Source: Andrena cerasifolii (lineage: Eukaryota > Arthropoda > Insecta > Hymenoptera > Andrenidae). From it: a DNA stretch of 64,000 nt. The DNA lies in the NCBI RefSeq assembly GCF_050908995.1, contig NC_135125.1, positions 7,961,011-8,025,010 on the forward strand, given 5' to 3'. The notes beneath the pieces were generated by a model. The model had not been told where the DNA came from, did not search any database, and saw only the letters and a program-made list of their open reading frames with translations. Positions 1 to 11,500 of this stretch are shown piece by piece; within the stretch, counting starts at the first letter, position 1, and each line of letters opens with the position of its first letter. The position numbers were made by a program, and so were the translations under genes.

Positions 1-442
1 ACAAGCAACAGAAGTGCAATTACTATTGTGCTACATTCCATACGCTTCTGTAAGAAACGCCACAGCGTTTGAAAGCTCGCGTGAAACAGCAGTGCACTGA
101 CTGTGGATGAACTTAAGACATTTCCATAACCTATCGGCTTTATAATTACTTCCACATCGTGGGCTTGTAATTATAAAGGCAGAGCGTTCGAGGGTTGTAC
201 CTGTGTGCAAGCTAACCGCATTGCCATCGCTAAAAATATAGCAAACCCAGAACGCGCGATTGTTTTTCTCGAGTAGTGTATTTCACTTTTCAAATGAATC
301 TTACAGTATATTCTTATACACCTGTTTCACATTTACATAATTACATTTCCACATTGTCTTACTACCTAGCGTTACTTACTCCTAATTTACTAGCTCTGTT
401 TAATGTGAAAAGTATTTCATTGTTCCTCGTTTCTATTTACAG

Positions 443-1679
443 ATGTGGGGTTTCGTGGAGCGAAGAACACGTATCTCTCGACTGCAGCGAGTGCGGTGGT
501 TATTCCCTTCAGCGGCCGTGCCCACTCTGCGACGGACGTTGCCATACCGCGTGGAAACGCGACCTTACCATGGTAGATATATCTATTTTTTTTTTTCCCG
601 TTAACCGCGGCTACACCCGTGTAAACACCGTGAAGACCTCCTCGATCGACTCACGGTTAATGGCACCCTACTTCCTGCCCGAGAACCGCGAGCCTTTCGC
701 CTCGACGTGGAAATAAAATATATATAAATCTATTTTAACCATTGAACGTTCAATATTCGATATCTATTTAAAGGACCGAAATTAGTTTGAATCGGCGACT
801 GTAGTATTCCACACGATCCAGCCCGTAGTGCCAACAGTTTGCGCTTATCGATTTCTCGAATGACATTTACAATGTCCCCCATATTACTGCGAAGGTCGCA
901 TTTTCTACTGTCTTGTTTCGCGATAAGATTGAGCGAAGTCGGCCATGCGAAGTAATCGATAACACTTAATGTCACTTTACAATAATAGAGCTCCCCGCAT
1001 AATCTCTTTGTTTAATCGATAATTAGGAGGGGAGCAGACAAATTAGCATCTATAGAAAGTAATAAACGCGCAGAAAGAAGTAGTATACATGTGCAGAAAG
1101 ACATTACTGATAATTACAAATTAACTGGCCCCTTATCTTCAAACATCTCTTACATACCTATGTATCGGCACTCTGAATTAAGCCTCGTTCACATTAGTCG
1201 AGTTAACTTGGCTTCAAGTCGCTTGAAACTACTTTACCGATGTGAACCTGTTATTTATTTCACTGGAAATATCCTTCCAAGTTTCAAGCGAAGTTTCTTT
1301 CAACGCTACTTGCCTTGAAATACAACTTGACCAATGTGAACGAGGCCTTAGGGCCCCCCCACACACACGTGTATCGCGCTCTGTGGTTAAAAGATACCGA
1401 CAGTAGGAAATGCTAAAAAGTAGACTGCTTACCGAGCATCGCTGCGCTGTAAATTACCCGTGGATATTCCCTCGATATATATTACAGCCAACTGTCTAAG
1501 TACCTAATGAAATAAAAATGCATTCGGTACACCGAGACTTAGAGCGCCATTTTCTGTATTTATTTCAGTCCCACGCCAGTGGCAAAGCGAGATGGATCGG
1601 CGAGTGCGGTCTTAGTTGCGGCCCCTCCCTCGAGGAGTCGCTGGTGCCGGCGCTGGAGAAGCTACGAGCCACCTCGTGA
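443..1679 (+). CDS. pino: Protein pinocchio-like, last two coding exons (5' part outside window)
   Basis: Two exons are seen. Exon 443-572 follows a TTTCTATTTACAG acceptor and ends at ATG|GTAGAT; exon 1569-1679 follows TTTATTTCAG and ends at TGA. Phase is kept (one leading base then 43 codons; 36 codons plus stop). The peptide contains CGVSWSEEHVSLDCSECGGY, then CPLCDGRC and WKRDLTM, joined across the intron to SHASGKARWIGECG. This Cys-rich block resembles the conserved C-terminus of Drosophila Pinocchio, a small protein linked to olfactory behaviour whose biochemistry I cannot state. The paired CxxC-type cysteines suggest metal binding (inference). The end is about 20 residues after the last cysteine. 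The upstream exon must lie left of the window; positions 1-442 look like intron. The open frame before 443 is intron read-through. Confidence 0.8.
1178..1350. mobile_element. Short TIR element in the pinocchio intron
   Basis: The ends TTAAGCCTCGTTCACATT (1178) and AATGTGAACGAGGCCTTA (ending 1350) are inverted copies. Similarity continues about 10 bp inward (AGTCGAGTTAA against TTGACCAA). The 173-bp body has no ORF. The GGCCTCGTTCACA-type end recalls PIF/Harbinger-like MITEs, but I could not fix a target duplication. Confidence 0.6.
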
Positions 1680-1844
1680 ACGGTGCCCGACGACGAATGC
1701 ATAGAGAGACGTCGTGTACCGTCAACCATGCACAAGACTTAATCCATCACCATCCATATAGTGTCACCCACCACCATCGTGCGAGTCGGAAAAACGTGTG
1801 AATGTGGATTCTGGTTGCAAAGATGATGCGCATTATGTTCCTGA

Positions 1845-2003
<159 letters not shown>

Positions 2004-2088
2004 AGAGATGGACGATGGGCCCACAATGAAACCATTATTTCCCCACGGCATCCACTTCGATGATGCATCGCCATTGGAAAGAAGACGA

Positions 2089-2094
2089 AATAAA
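2089..2094 (+). promoter_or_regulatory. Candidate poly(A) signal for pinocchio
   Basis: AATAAA lies about 410 bp after the stop codon at 1679, on the same strand and beyond the GA repeat. It is the first canonical hexamer I see downstream. No transcript evidence is available. Confidence 0.4.
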
Positions 2095-2789
2095 ACGGAC
2101 CGGTCGCTCGGCGGAATCTTTTCTCAAGAACCAAGACGAGAACGTCACCGTTCGTCCCCGTCGTGGCCATCCCGGTTAGATCGCAGAAGCATCCGCTGCG
2201 AGTGCCTCGCAGCTGGCCAACGGCTTCTCGACAGATCGCAATCGAAGGAACATCGATGCAACGCGGGTGGATGCCCTTGTATATTGTAAATTTCGAGTTA
2301 CGTTTTCGTTTGGAGTGTACAAAATCTCTGTAGCGCACCTACGCACGCAGTCCCCGGTCTGTAGAACAATTCCACGGGAGGCGTTAATTGAATCGAGAGC
2401 AGCGCGGCTCTGTGCTTAGAATAGATATCGCGAGGAAGTTTTGTAGAACTGTACGATCCTTCGAGAAATTCTTGCGCGGTTATAATTCAGGTTACAGCCG
2501 AGTTCCGTTGATACTGGGTTAGTAGAACACTTGGAAATGTTTTCTAACATTCGTCGATTGGAGGAATTATCTGAATCGTGTAAATGTATCCGTATACGCT
2601 TTCATCGGCATGAATCGGTCCCGCGTTTTGACAAAAAGTAGCGGAGGGAATACTTGCGAGAAACGGTTTGACTGTTTTAGAGCGTGATATGTAGCTTCAG
2701 AAGCGTGCGTCACTCAGTGATGGTATTGGGGACCGGTTTTCTCGCGCATGCGCGAAATTTACAGTACCGTATCTATGTCGGGGCGCGAC

Positions 2790-2973
2790 TAATAGGTGTA
2801 GTGTTACAAATATAAGCGATCAAACGAAGCAAATAAATAAATTTCAGATAACAAAACAAGACGCAAAGGATAAAAAGTGGGAGGAAAAAGGAAGTAAAAT
2901 ACTGTGGTATCAGCGAAAGCTAAATCCATACAAACACTTATATATATATATATATATAATAGGTGTAGTGTTA
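2790..2973. mobile_element. Retroposed insertion with 17-bp target duplication and (TA)n tail
   Basis: TAATAGGTGTAGTGTTA occurs twice, at 2790-2806 and 2957-2973, bracketing a 150-bp insert that ends in a TA dinucleotide run. A 17-bp direct repeat with a simple-repeat 3' tail is the usual result of target-primed reverse transcription (SINE or LINE machinery). I do not recognise the body. Confidence 0.65.
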
Positions 2974-5141
2974 TTGGCGGGAAAGCAGCAGGGTGATCAA
3001 GGTACCCCATTTTATCGAAACTTGTACTATACCGACGCTAAAATCGCCGCGCCCGCGCGAGAAAACCCGCCCCCGAATACCACCGCTGACGTCACTGCGT
3101 ATTGTGGATCTGTAATGGGGTCCCGTTCGTGTTTAGCGTGTAATGAGAAATCACATTTTAGATTTACTTTTAGCGATGTAACTTTCGTCTCGAAGAAATG
3201 CACAACAACGTTCAAGTTTTAAGTAACATTTTACGCGGTTAAAAGGGGAAACAGCAATTCGATTTGCGGGGGAGAACGAGCTTCTCTTGCCAGGTCGCCA
3301 ATTTATGGTGTAATTGGAACTTCCGATCGAAATGTTCTGCCACTAGTACGAACATGAATTTCAAAAGATTAGGATTCGAGAAAGAATTAGCAACGTCTCA
3401 AAGAATATCATGCGTATTTATTGATACGATGGGAATGATTATCGAATCAAAATTAGAAACTAAATTTTCCATTGCGATCGAGTATTTAGACTGATTAGGC
3501 GAGATTCGCAGCAAGAGTGTTTTTCGTAGCGAAACAAGACGTATCGCGTTTTAGCAGAGGAATTCATTTGTCTAGAATCTAATCTAAATCGGATTGTAAA
3601 AGGCGAGCTTTTTAAATGTACATATACGGTCGAACTGTACCCACGTGTGACGCGATTAGAAATTCGTTTGATAACGCTACGGGACATCTGTGAGCTCGCT
3701 GAACGCGAGATACGTCTTTGTTCTGCGTTTGCATTTCGAAAAGTTGGTGCTAAGTGCCAAGAGACAAGAAATTAGCCTAGGAAGCAGAACTGGGTGAAAT
3801 AAGGAGTAGGAGCTAGTAAATGTGAATTGAACTTTTTTTTTTGTAAATTAATAATACTGCATCTGCTGTAAGGAAATTAAAATTACGAACAATCGTAAAG
3901 GCGATCGTAAATTCGTCTGTGAGAAATCGTAAAATTCGCAACCCGTCATTTACTACTTTCGATTAATATATTTCCACTCGGTTCTGGCATAAAAAACGAA
4001 GTAACAGGTGTACGCAGCTCATTCAAGAGATATTATTTAAAAAGACGCATTTATGTTGGTGCCAATAAGTTTTCGAATTTTTAATACCTTCTTTTTAAAC
4101 CGATGATCAGGCGTTTGTATTAGTTGTGTCGTGAACAATTTGTACATTCGTGCGCGACATTCGTTTGAACATATCCTGTATTCTTTGATGGTGCAACGTT
4201 TCGTATGTGAGAACATGTTCATCAAATTCACGCTCATTTAAATTAATCTTGTATAATTCGTAACATTTTCTGAAGTATTAGCTCGACGGCGAGCTTTAAT
4301 TTAATGCTTTAGAAAATACGTTTGGTAGCAATTTTTATTTAATCCGTAAAATTCTTATTTATGACCAGAACATTAAAGTTATGGGTTTAATAAATGATAT
4401 CCGCTGAAAATCCAGTGTGTTCTTTATAAACGAAGAGAGAATGCACACCCACACAGAGAACTACGCGGACATGAATTGTAAGATCCTACACGCTTGCGGG
4501 GTATTTTGCAGACAAATAATCTTTTCTGAATAAAAGGCTGTACGAATGCTTTTTTTTATTGACAATCTTATGTACACTTTTGTCATGCCGCTCAGCATGA
4601 GCACACGAATGAATTACTCCAAAGTACACAGTTCCGTGCATGTACCTCTGCTTCGAGATTATTCACTTGCAACATTTTATTAAATAACGCGGTACGATAA
4701 ATTATTAATGCGCAAGTTTAACAGGTAACGTAGAAACAGGCTTATCGGCCAGCGAAAGTACAAAACGACGTTACAGTGATTCTTAAGGAGTAAGTACCGA
4801 GACTTCTGCACGAGCTGTTAATACCAGGGACGAGAAATTTTCATCGAGGGAATCCAGTACCGAGTGGCTTTCATCCCAACGTATACCAAAGCCTAGCTCT
4901 TGATGAACGCTGTTTCCGTGTTAGCCTGTCAACGTTTAAGTATTGAGCCGCAATAAAACCTTGCTGCACAACCTTTTAGGGAGTACTAGCTCGCGATTTA
5001 TCGTATAAGATATTCCTTGCATTAAATACAGTCCGTTAGCGATTATCGCGCGCGCGCTGGTTCGTAAAGTGGCTCGTTGAGAAACGAGACCGTTGGCTGA
5101 GAATTATGAACAGAAATACTGGGCGTGTCGCTTACAGAGGT
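2974..5141. other. Intergenic stretch without a recognisable gene
   Basis: AT-rich sequence between the 3' ends of pinocchio (+) and SdhA (-). The short open frames here (up to 84 codons) show no family motif, splice context or codon bias that I can support. Confidence 0.5.
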
Positions 5142-5333
5142 AGGGGGAACTTTCCTCCTTAAAAGATCTGTGCGTGAGAATTACTCGCTGCCTGAATCGC
5201 GCTAACATTTTTACTATTAGTTTACATAAAGGTAGCAAGGGGGAACTTTCCTCCTTAAAAGATCTGTGCGTGAGAATTACTCGCTGCCTGAATCGCGCTA
5301 ACATTTTTACTATTAGTTTACATAAAGGTAGCA
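5142..5333. repeat. Perfect-looking 2 x 96-bp tandem duplication
   Basis: 5142-5237 is repeated at 5238-5333 with no difference that I can find. The unit starts AGGGGGAACTTTCCTCC and ends CATAAAGGTAGCA. It lies 250 bp downstream of the SdhA stop codon, so it may fall in the 3' UTR or just beyond. High identity implies a recent duplication. Confidence 0.9.
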
Positions 5334-5582
5334 CTGGTTCGCTAAGAAGTCGAACGGGGACTCTTCTTTAAAATAATGAAGACGATCTCAGCACCATTAT
5401 CCTACAAGGACAACTAATCTTGCCCGCGGACGCGCGCAAGGGTATTTGACAAGAATTAAACTTTGGTGCACGACGTGGTTCACGTGCGTAATAAATAAGT
5501 TGCTGCATCGTAGTGTTAGGTCGAGTGGCCAGATTCGAATTAAGTATGCGGTTAAGCGAGCTAAATATTTACTTGGAGAAAT

Positions 5583-8500
5583 CTAATAGGAACGAATCGC
5601 AGGTGGAACCGTCGCGCATTCACTTTTATCTAGGGTGTTGTCTATCACCGGTCTGTAGTCGATGGACACCTGGAAAACGTAATTTTTATTTTGTAGAATC
5701 GTAGAGACGGCCGCGGCGCTTTGCATACCGGGCGATTTGTTAGCAGTGGTACGTACTTCTCCCGTTCTTACGTTCAGTTTCGTCAGGGTGTGCTTTCGCC
5801 AGTGTTGGTCCAATGGTTTTGGTTGCTGCTTCTCTACTGGTTTGCTGTAGTCCAACTCATCGTTTCTGTCTTTGAAATCCTCGCGCGCGTGTGCCCCGCG
5901 ACTTTCCTTCCTGTTCTCGGCCGCCACTATTGTCTGCATCGCGTTGACCATCAGATTTTGTAACTCGAGGGTCTCCACCAGGTCAGAGTTCCATATCATG
6001 GATTTGTCCGATACTTTAACGTCGTCCAGTTTCTTGTAAAGGGCAGACATCTTCTGGCATCCTAGTAGAATTCGGAATTAATTTACAAACATGCGTGCTT
6101 CATAGTCAAGTTGAACACAAGCGTTCATCAAGGGTTTACCATCTTTCAATGTCTCGGCCGTTCTAAACACAGCCGCGTGCGTCTGCATGGTTTTCTGCAT
6201 GCTCAATCTCAAGTCCGCGGTAGGAATGTTACCCTTCGCGTTTCTCACCCAATCCAAATTCGCCACACTCTCTTCTCCAGCGTTCTAAAAAAATTGGATC
6301 GCTTTTAGCAGCTTCTATGTTATGTAACCTATTGTGGTGGATGGTAATACCTACAGGTCGAAGAGGCCCGATAGATTCTGCCGGCTTATTCTCTGCCGCT
6401 ATTGTCTTGGCGCACGCGCGCCCAAACACGACTAAATCTAACAAGGAGTTTGCACCGAGGCGGTTGGCGCCGTGGACAGATGCAGAGGCGGATTCCCCGC
6501 AAGCGTAGAGTCCGGGCACGACTTTATCTTCGTTGTTCTGCCTTGTTAGAACCTGGCCCTTGTAATTCGTAGGTACTCCTCCTGTAGGATCAAATTGTCA
6601 CGTAGTAGCGCTGCATTGATATTTGGTGGATTATATATCTTCTTTGTCGTTATTATTTATTATTCGTTCTAAAGTTTGCTGTGCTATAGTGCCAATCATT
6701 TTGGGGTACATTAAGGGGCCGTCCTTAAAATACGTAAGGGTAATTTTGGAGATTTCTTATCCCCTCCCTCCCACGGTATAAGAATTCAGTATAAAATTTT
6801 TTTTTAATGTCGAAACAAAATCACATACCCATGTTATAATGCACCGTGGGTATTACGGGAATAGGTTCTCTAGTCACGTCAACTCCTGCAAATATCATTG
6901 CCGTCTCTGAGATCCCAGGTAATCTGGCTGCCAATTGTTCGGGAGGCAAGTGATGCAGTTGCAAATAAATATGATCTTTTTCGGGTCCAACGCCTCTGAA
7001 TCAGGAAAATAATTTTCAATCGTGTAGGTAAATTGATAGAAGTTATGTAACATTCGTACGGGGGCTAGTGATAATTCATTCCACTCTGATCCATTGCTAA
7101 AATACCATCATTCGCACTAAAATATTTACTCGTGAAATGCCCATCGTTTCTAGAAAAGTTTTTATAATATTGTATGCTTTATTGTATTCCCACTTTGAAG
7201 AAACACAGTGTTGTATGTATTTGCAATTCCATGTGCTCCTCCGATTTAATTTGTAAACCTCGGAACGCTATGATCATCTAGCGTTAACACACATAGGCCG
7301 GTATTCATAGTCGCTACTTATTCTTAAGCAAATGCTTAAGGGGGTAGACACGTCACGTGACCTGGCCACTTCTCGCTGTTTCATTTGCTCTCCGGAGACA
7401 TTACTTTGTGCCATCTCTTTCGACGGCATGTTCTCCTGTTACAAAGTCATGATTGTTCGTTTTTCGTACTTATATGAGCAGATTTTGGTCTGGGAGAGGT
7501 CTCATTCGAAAGAAGAAGATTCAATGCGGAGCGCTCTGCTCATGGTTCAACGAGATTGTGTTGATATGTAATAATATCAGTGTCCAAAGTAAAGCAAAAG
7601 TCGACAAAATATACCCGCAGAATCCAAGCATTTTTAGGTCACTAAAAGAGTTTTGTGACTCAAACGGTGAGCAGAGCGCTCCGCATTGAATCTTCTTCTT
7701 TCGAATGAGACCTCTCCCAGGCCAAAATCTGCTCATATAAAAACGAAAAACAAAAAATCGTGACTACATTCCCAAATAAGAGTTCCGCCATATTGGCGAT
7801 AATACGTAGCAAGTCACGTGACAAATTTAGTTGAGGTAGTAGATACGAGATGGCGCCTACTCGGGAGGACTGCCAACGTGGATTCATAGTAAAACTGAAG
7901 CGATAGCTGGATATACGAGCCACAATAAAAGCATGATGGAGTCAATGTATGACATTTTCGGACGATTGTAGGTTAGGTTATATTCATTTTAGGCATACAT
8001 TGACATAGGAACTGCTGGGAATTGTATACATTTACTAAATTAATGCTTTTATCGTTACATATACATCACTTGAAATCGCTGTCGTATTTATGTCATAGTA
8101 ATTCAGGCAGTTAGAACAACAACGGCCTAACCTACATTAAAAAAAAATTTCCTATTGTACATCGATGGCTTACAATTAGTGCTAAACAATTACAATGCAC
8201 AAAATTGGGCTTTGTAACAGGAGAACATGATGTCGAAAGAGGTGGCACTAAGTAATGTCTCCGGAGAGAGAATCGAGGATGCCTTCGAAGCTGAAATTCA
8301 GAATACCTCTTTTCGCTTCATGTTCTCCTGATACCTGGGCCAAAATCTGGCAATAATTTTCAGAATGCACAAAATTGGGCTTTGTAACAGGAGAACATGA
8401 TGTCGAAAGAGGTGGCACTAAGTAATGTCTCCGGAGAGAGAATCGAGGATGCCTTCGAAGCTGAATTTCAGAATACCTCTTTTCGCTTCATGTTCTCCTG

Positions 8501-11500
8501 ATACCTGGGCCAAAATCTGGCAATAATTTTCAGAATGCACAAAATTGGGCTTTGTAACAGGAGAACATGATGTCGAAAGAGGTGGCACTAAGTAATGTCT
8601 CCGGAGAGAGAATCAAGGATGCCTTCGAAGCTGAAATTCAGAATACCTCTTTTCGCTTCATGTTCTCCTGATACCTGGGCCAAAATCTGGCAAAAATTTT
8701 CAGAATGCACAAAATTGGGCTTTGTAACAGGAGAACATGATGTCGAAAGAGGTGGCACTAAGTAATGTCTCCGGAGAGAGAATCGAGGATGCCTTCGAAG
8801 CTGAAATTCAGAATACCTCTTTTCGCTTCATGTTCTCCTGATACCTGGGCCAAAATCTGGCAAAAATTTTCAGAATGCACAAAATTGGGCTTTGTAACAG
8901 GAGAACATGATGTCGAAAGAGGTGGCACTAAGTAATGTCTCCGGAGAGAGAATCGAGGATGCCTTCGAAGCTGAAATTCAGAATACCTCTTTTCGCTTCA
9001 TGTTCTCCTGATACCTGGGCCAAAATCTGGCAAAAATTTTCAGAATGCACAAAATTGGGCTTTGTAACAGGAGAACATGATGTCGAAAGAGGTGGCACTA
9101 AGTAATGTCTCCGGAGAGAGAATCGAGGATGCCTTCGAAGCTGAAATTCAGAATACCTCTTTTCGCTTCATGTTCTCCTGATACCTGGGCCAAAATCTGG
9201 CAATAATTTTCAGAATGCACAAAATTGGGCTTTGTAACAGGAGAACATGATGTCGAAAGAGGTGGCACTAAGTAATGTCTCCGGAGAGAGAATCGAGGAT
9301 GCCTTCGAGGCTGAAATTCAGAATACCTCTTTTCGCTTCATGTTCTCCTGATACCTGGGCCAAAATCTGGCAATAATTTTCAGAATGCACAAAATTGGGC
9401 TTTGTAACAGGAGAACATGATGTCGAAAGAGGTGGCACTAAGTAATGTCTCCGGAGAGAGAATCGAGGATGCCTTCGAGGCTGAAATTCAGAATACCTCT
9501 TTTCGCTTCATGTTCTCCTGATACCTGGGCCAAAATCTGGCAATAATTTTCAGAATGCACAAAATTGGGCTTTGTAACAGGAGAACATGATGTCGAAAGA
9601 GGTGGCACTAAGTAATGTCTCCGGAGAGAGAATCGAGGATGCCTTCGAAGCTGAAATTCAGAATACCTCTTTTCGCTTCATGTTCTCCTGATACCTGGGC
9701 CAAAATCTGGCAATAATTTTCAGAATGCACAAAATTGGGCTTTGTAACAGGAGAACATGATGTCGAAAGAGGTGGCACTAAGTAATGTCTCCGGAGAGAG
9801 AATCGAGGATGCCTTCGAAGCTGAAATTCAGAATACCTCTTTTCGCTTCATGTTCTCCTGATACCTGGGCCAAAATCTGGCAATAATTTTCAGAATGCAC
9901 AAAATTGGGCTTTGTAACAGGAGAACATGATGTCGAAAGAGGTGGCACTAAGTAATGTCTCCGGAGAGAGAATCGAGGATGCCTTCGAAGCTGAAATTCA
10001 GAATACCTCTTTTCGCTTCATGTTCTCCTGATACCTGGGCCAAAATCTGGCAATAATTTTCAGAATGCACAAAATTGGGCTTTGTAACAGGAGAACATGA
10101 TGTCGAAAGAGGTGGCACTAAGTAATGTCTCCGGAGAGAGAATCGAGGATGCCTTCGAAGCTGAAATTCAGAATACCTCTTTTCGCTTCATGTTCTCCTG
10201 ATACCTGGGCCAAAATCTGGCAATAATTTTCAGAATGCACAAAATTGGGCTTTGTAACAGGAGAACATGATGTCGAAAGAGGTGGCACTAAGTAATGTCT
10301 CCGGAGAGAGAATCGAGGATGCCTTCGAGGCTGAAATTCAGAATACCTCTTTTCGCTTCATGTTCTCCTGATACCTGGGCCAAAATCTGGCAATAATTTT
10401 CAGAATGCACAAAATTGGGCTTTGTAACAGGAGAACATGATGTCGAAAGAGGTGGCACTAAGTAATGTCTCCGGAGAGAGAATCGAGGATGCCTTCGAGG
10501 CTGAAATTCAGAATACCTCTTTTCGCTTCATGTTCTCCTGATACCTGGGCCAAAATCTGGCAATAATTTTCAGAATGCACAAAATTGGGCTTTGTAACAG
10601 GAGAACATGATGTCGAAAGAGGTGGCACTAAGTAATGTCTCCGGAGAGAGAATCGAGGATGCCTTCGAGGCTGAAATTCAGAATACCTCTTTTCGCTTCA
10701 TGTTCTCCTGATACCTGGGCCAAAATCTGGCAATAATTTTCAGAATGCACAAAATTGGGCTTTGTAACAGGAGAACATGATGTCGAAAGAGGTGGCACTA
10801 AGTAATGTCTCCGGAGAGAGAATCGAGGATGCCTTCGAGGCTGAAATTCAGAATACCTCTTTTCGCTTCATGTTCTCCTGATACCTGGGCCAAAATCTGG
10901 CAATAATTTTCAGAATGCACAAAATTGGGCTTTGTAACAGGAGAACATGATGTCGAAAGAGGTGGCACTAAGTAATGTCTCCGGAGAGAGAATCGAGGAT
11001 GCCTTCGAAGCTGAAATTCAGAATACCTCTTTTCGCTTCATGTTCTCCTGATACCTGGGCCAAAATCTGGCAATAATTTTCAGAATGCACAAAATTGGGC
11101 TTTGTAACAGGAGAACATGATGTCGAAAGAGGTGGCACTAAGTAATGTCTCCGGAGAGAGAATCGAGGATGCCTTCGAAGCTGAAATTCAGAATACCTCT
11201 TTTCGCTTCATGTTCTCCTGATACCTGGGCCAAAATCTGGCAATAATTTTCAGAATGCACAAAATTGGGCTTTGTAACAGGAGAACATGATGTCGAAAGA
11301 GGTGGCACTAAGTAATGTCTCCGGAGAGAGAATCGAGGATGCCTTCGAAGCTGAAATTCAGAATACCTCTTTTCGCTTCATGTTCTCCTGATACCTGGGC
11401 CAAAATCTGGCAATAATTTTCAGAATGCACAAAATTGGGCTTTGTAACAGGAGAACATGATGTCGAAAGAGGTGGCACTAAGTAATGTCTCCGGAGAGAG

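Noticed and set aside
7332..7923. Four overlapping small ORFs with near-identical peptides on both strands
   Set aside because: They arise from the palindrome at 7446-7764; no splice or family support.
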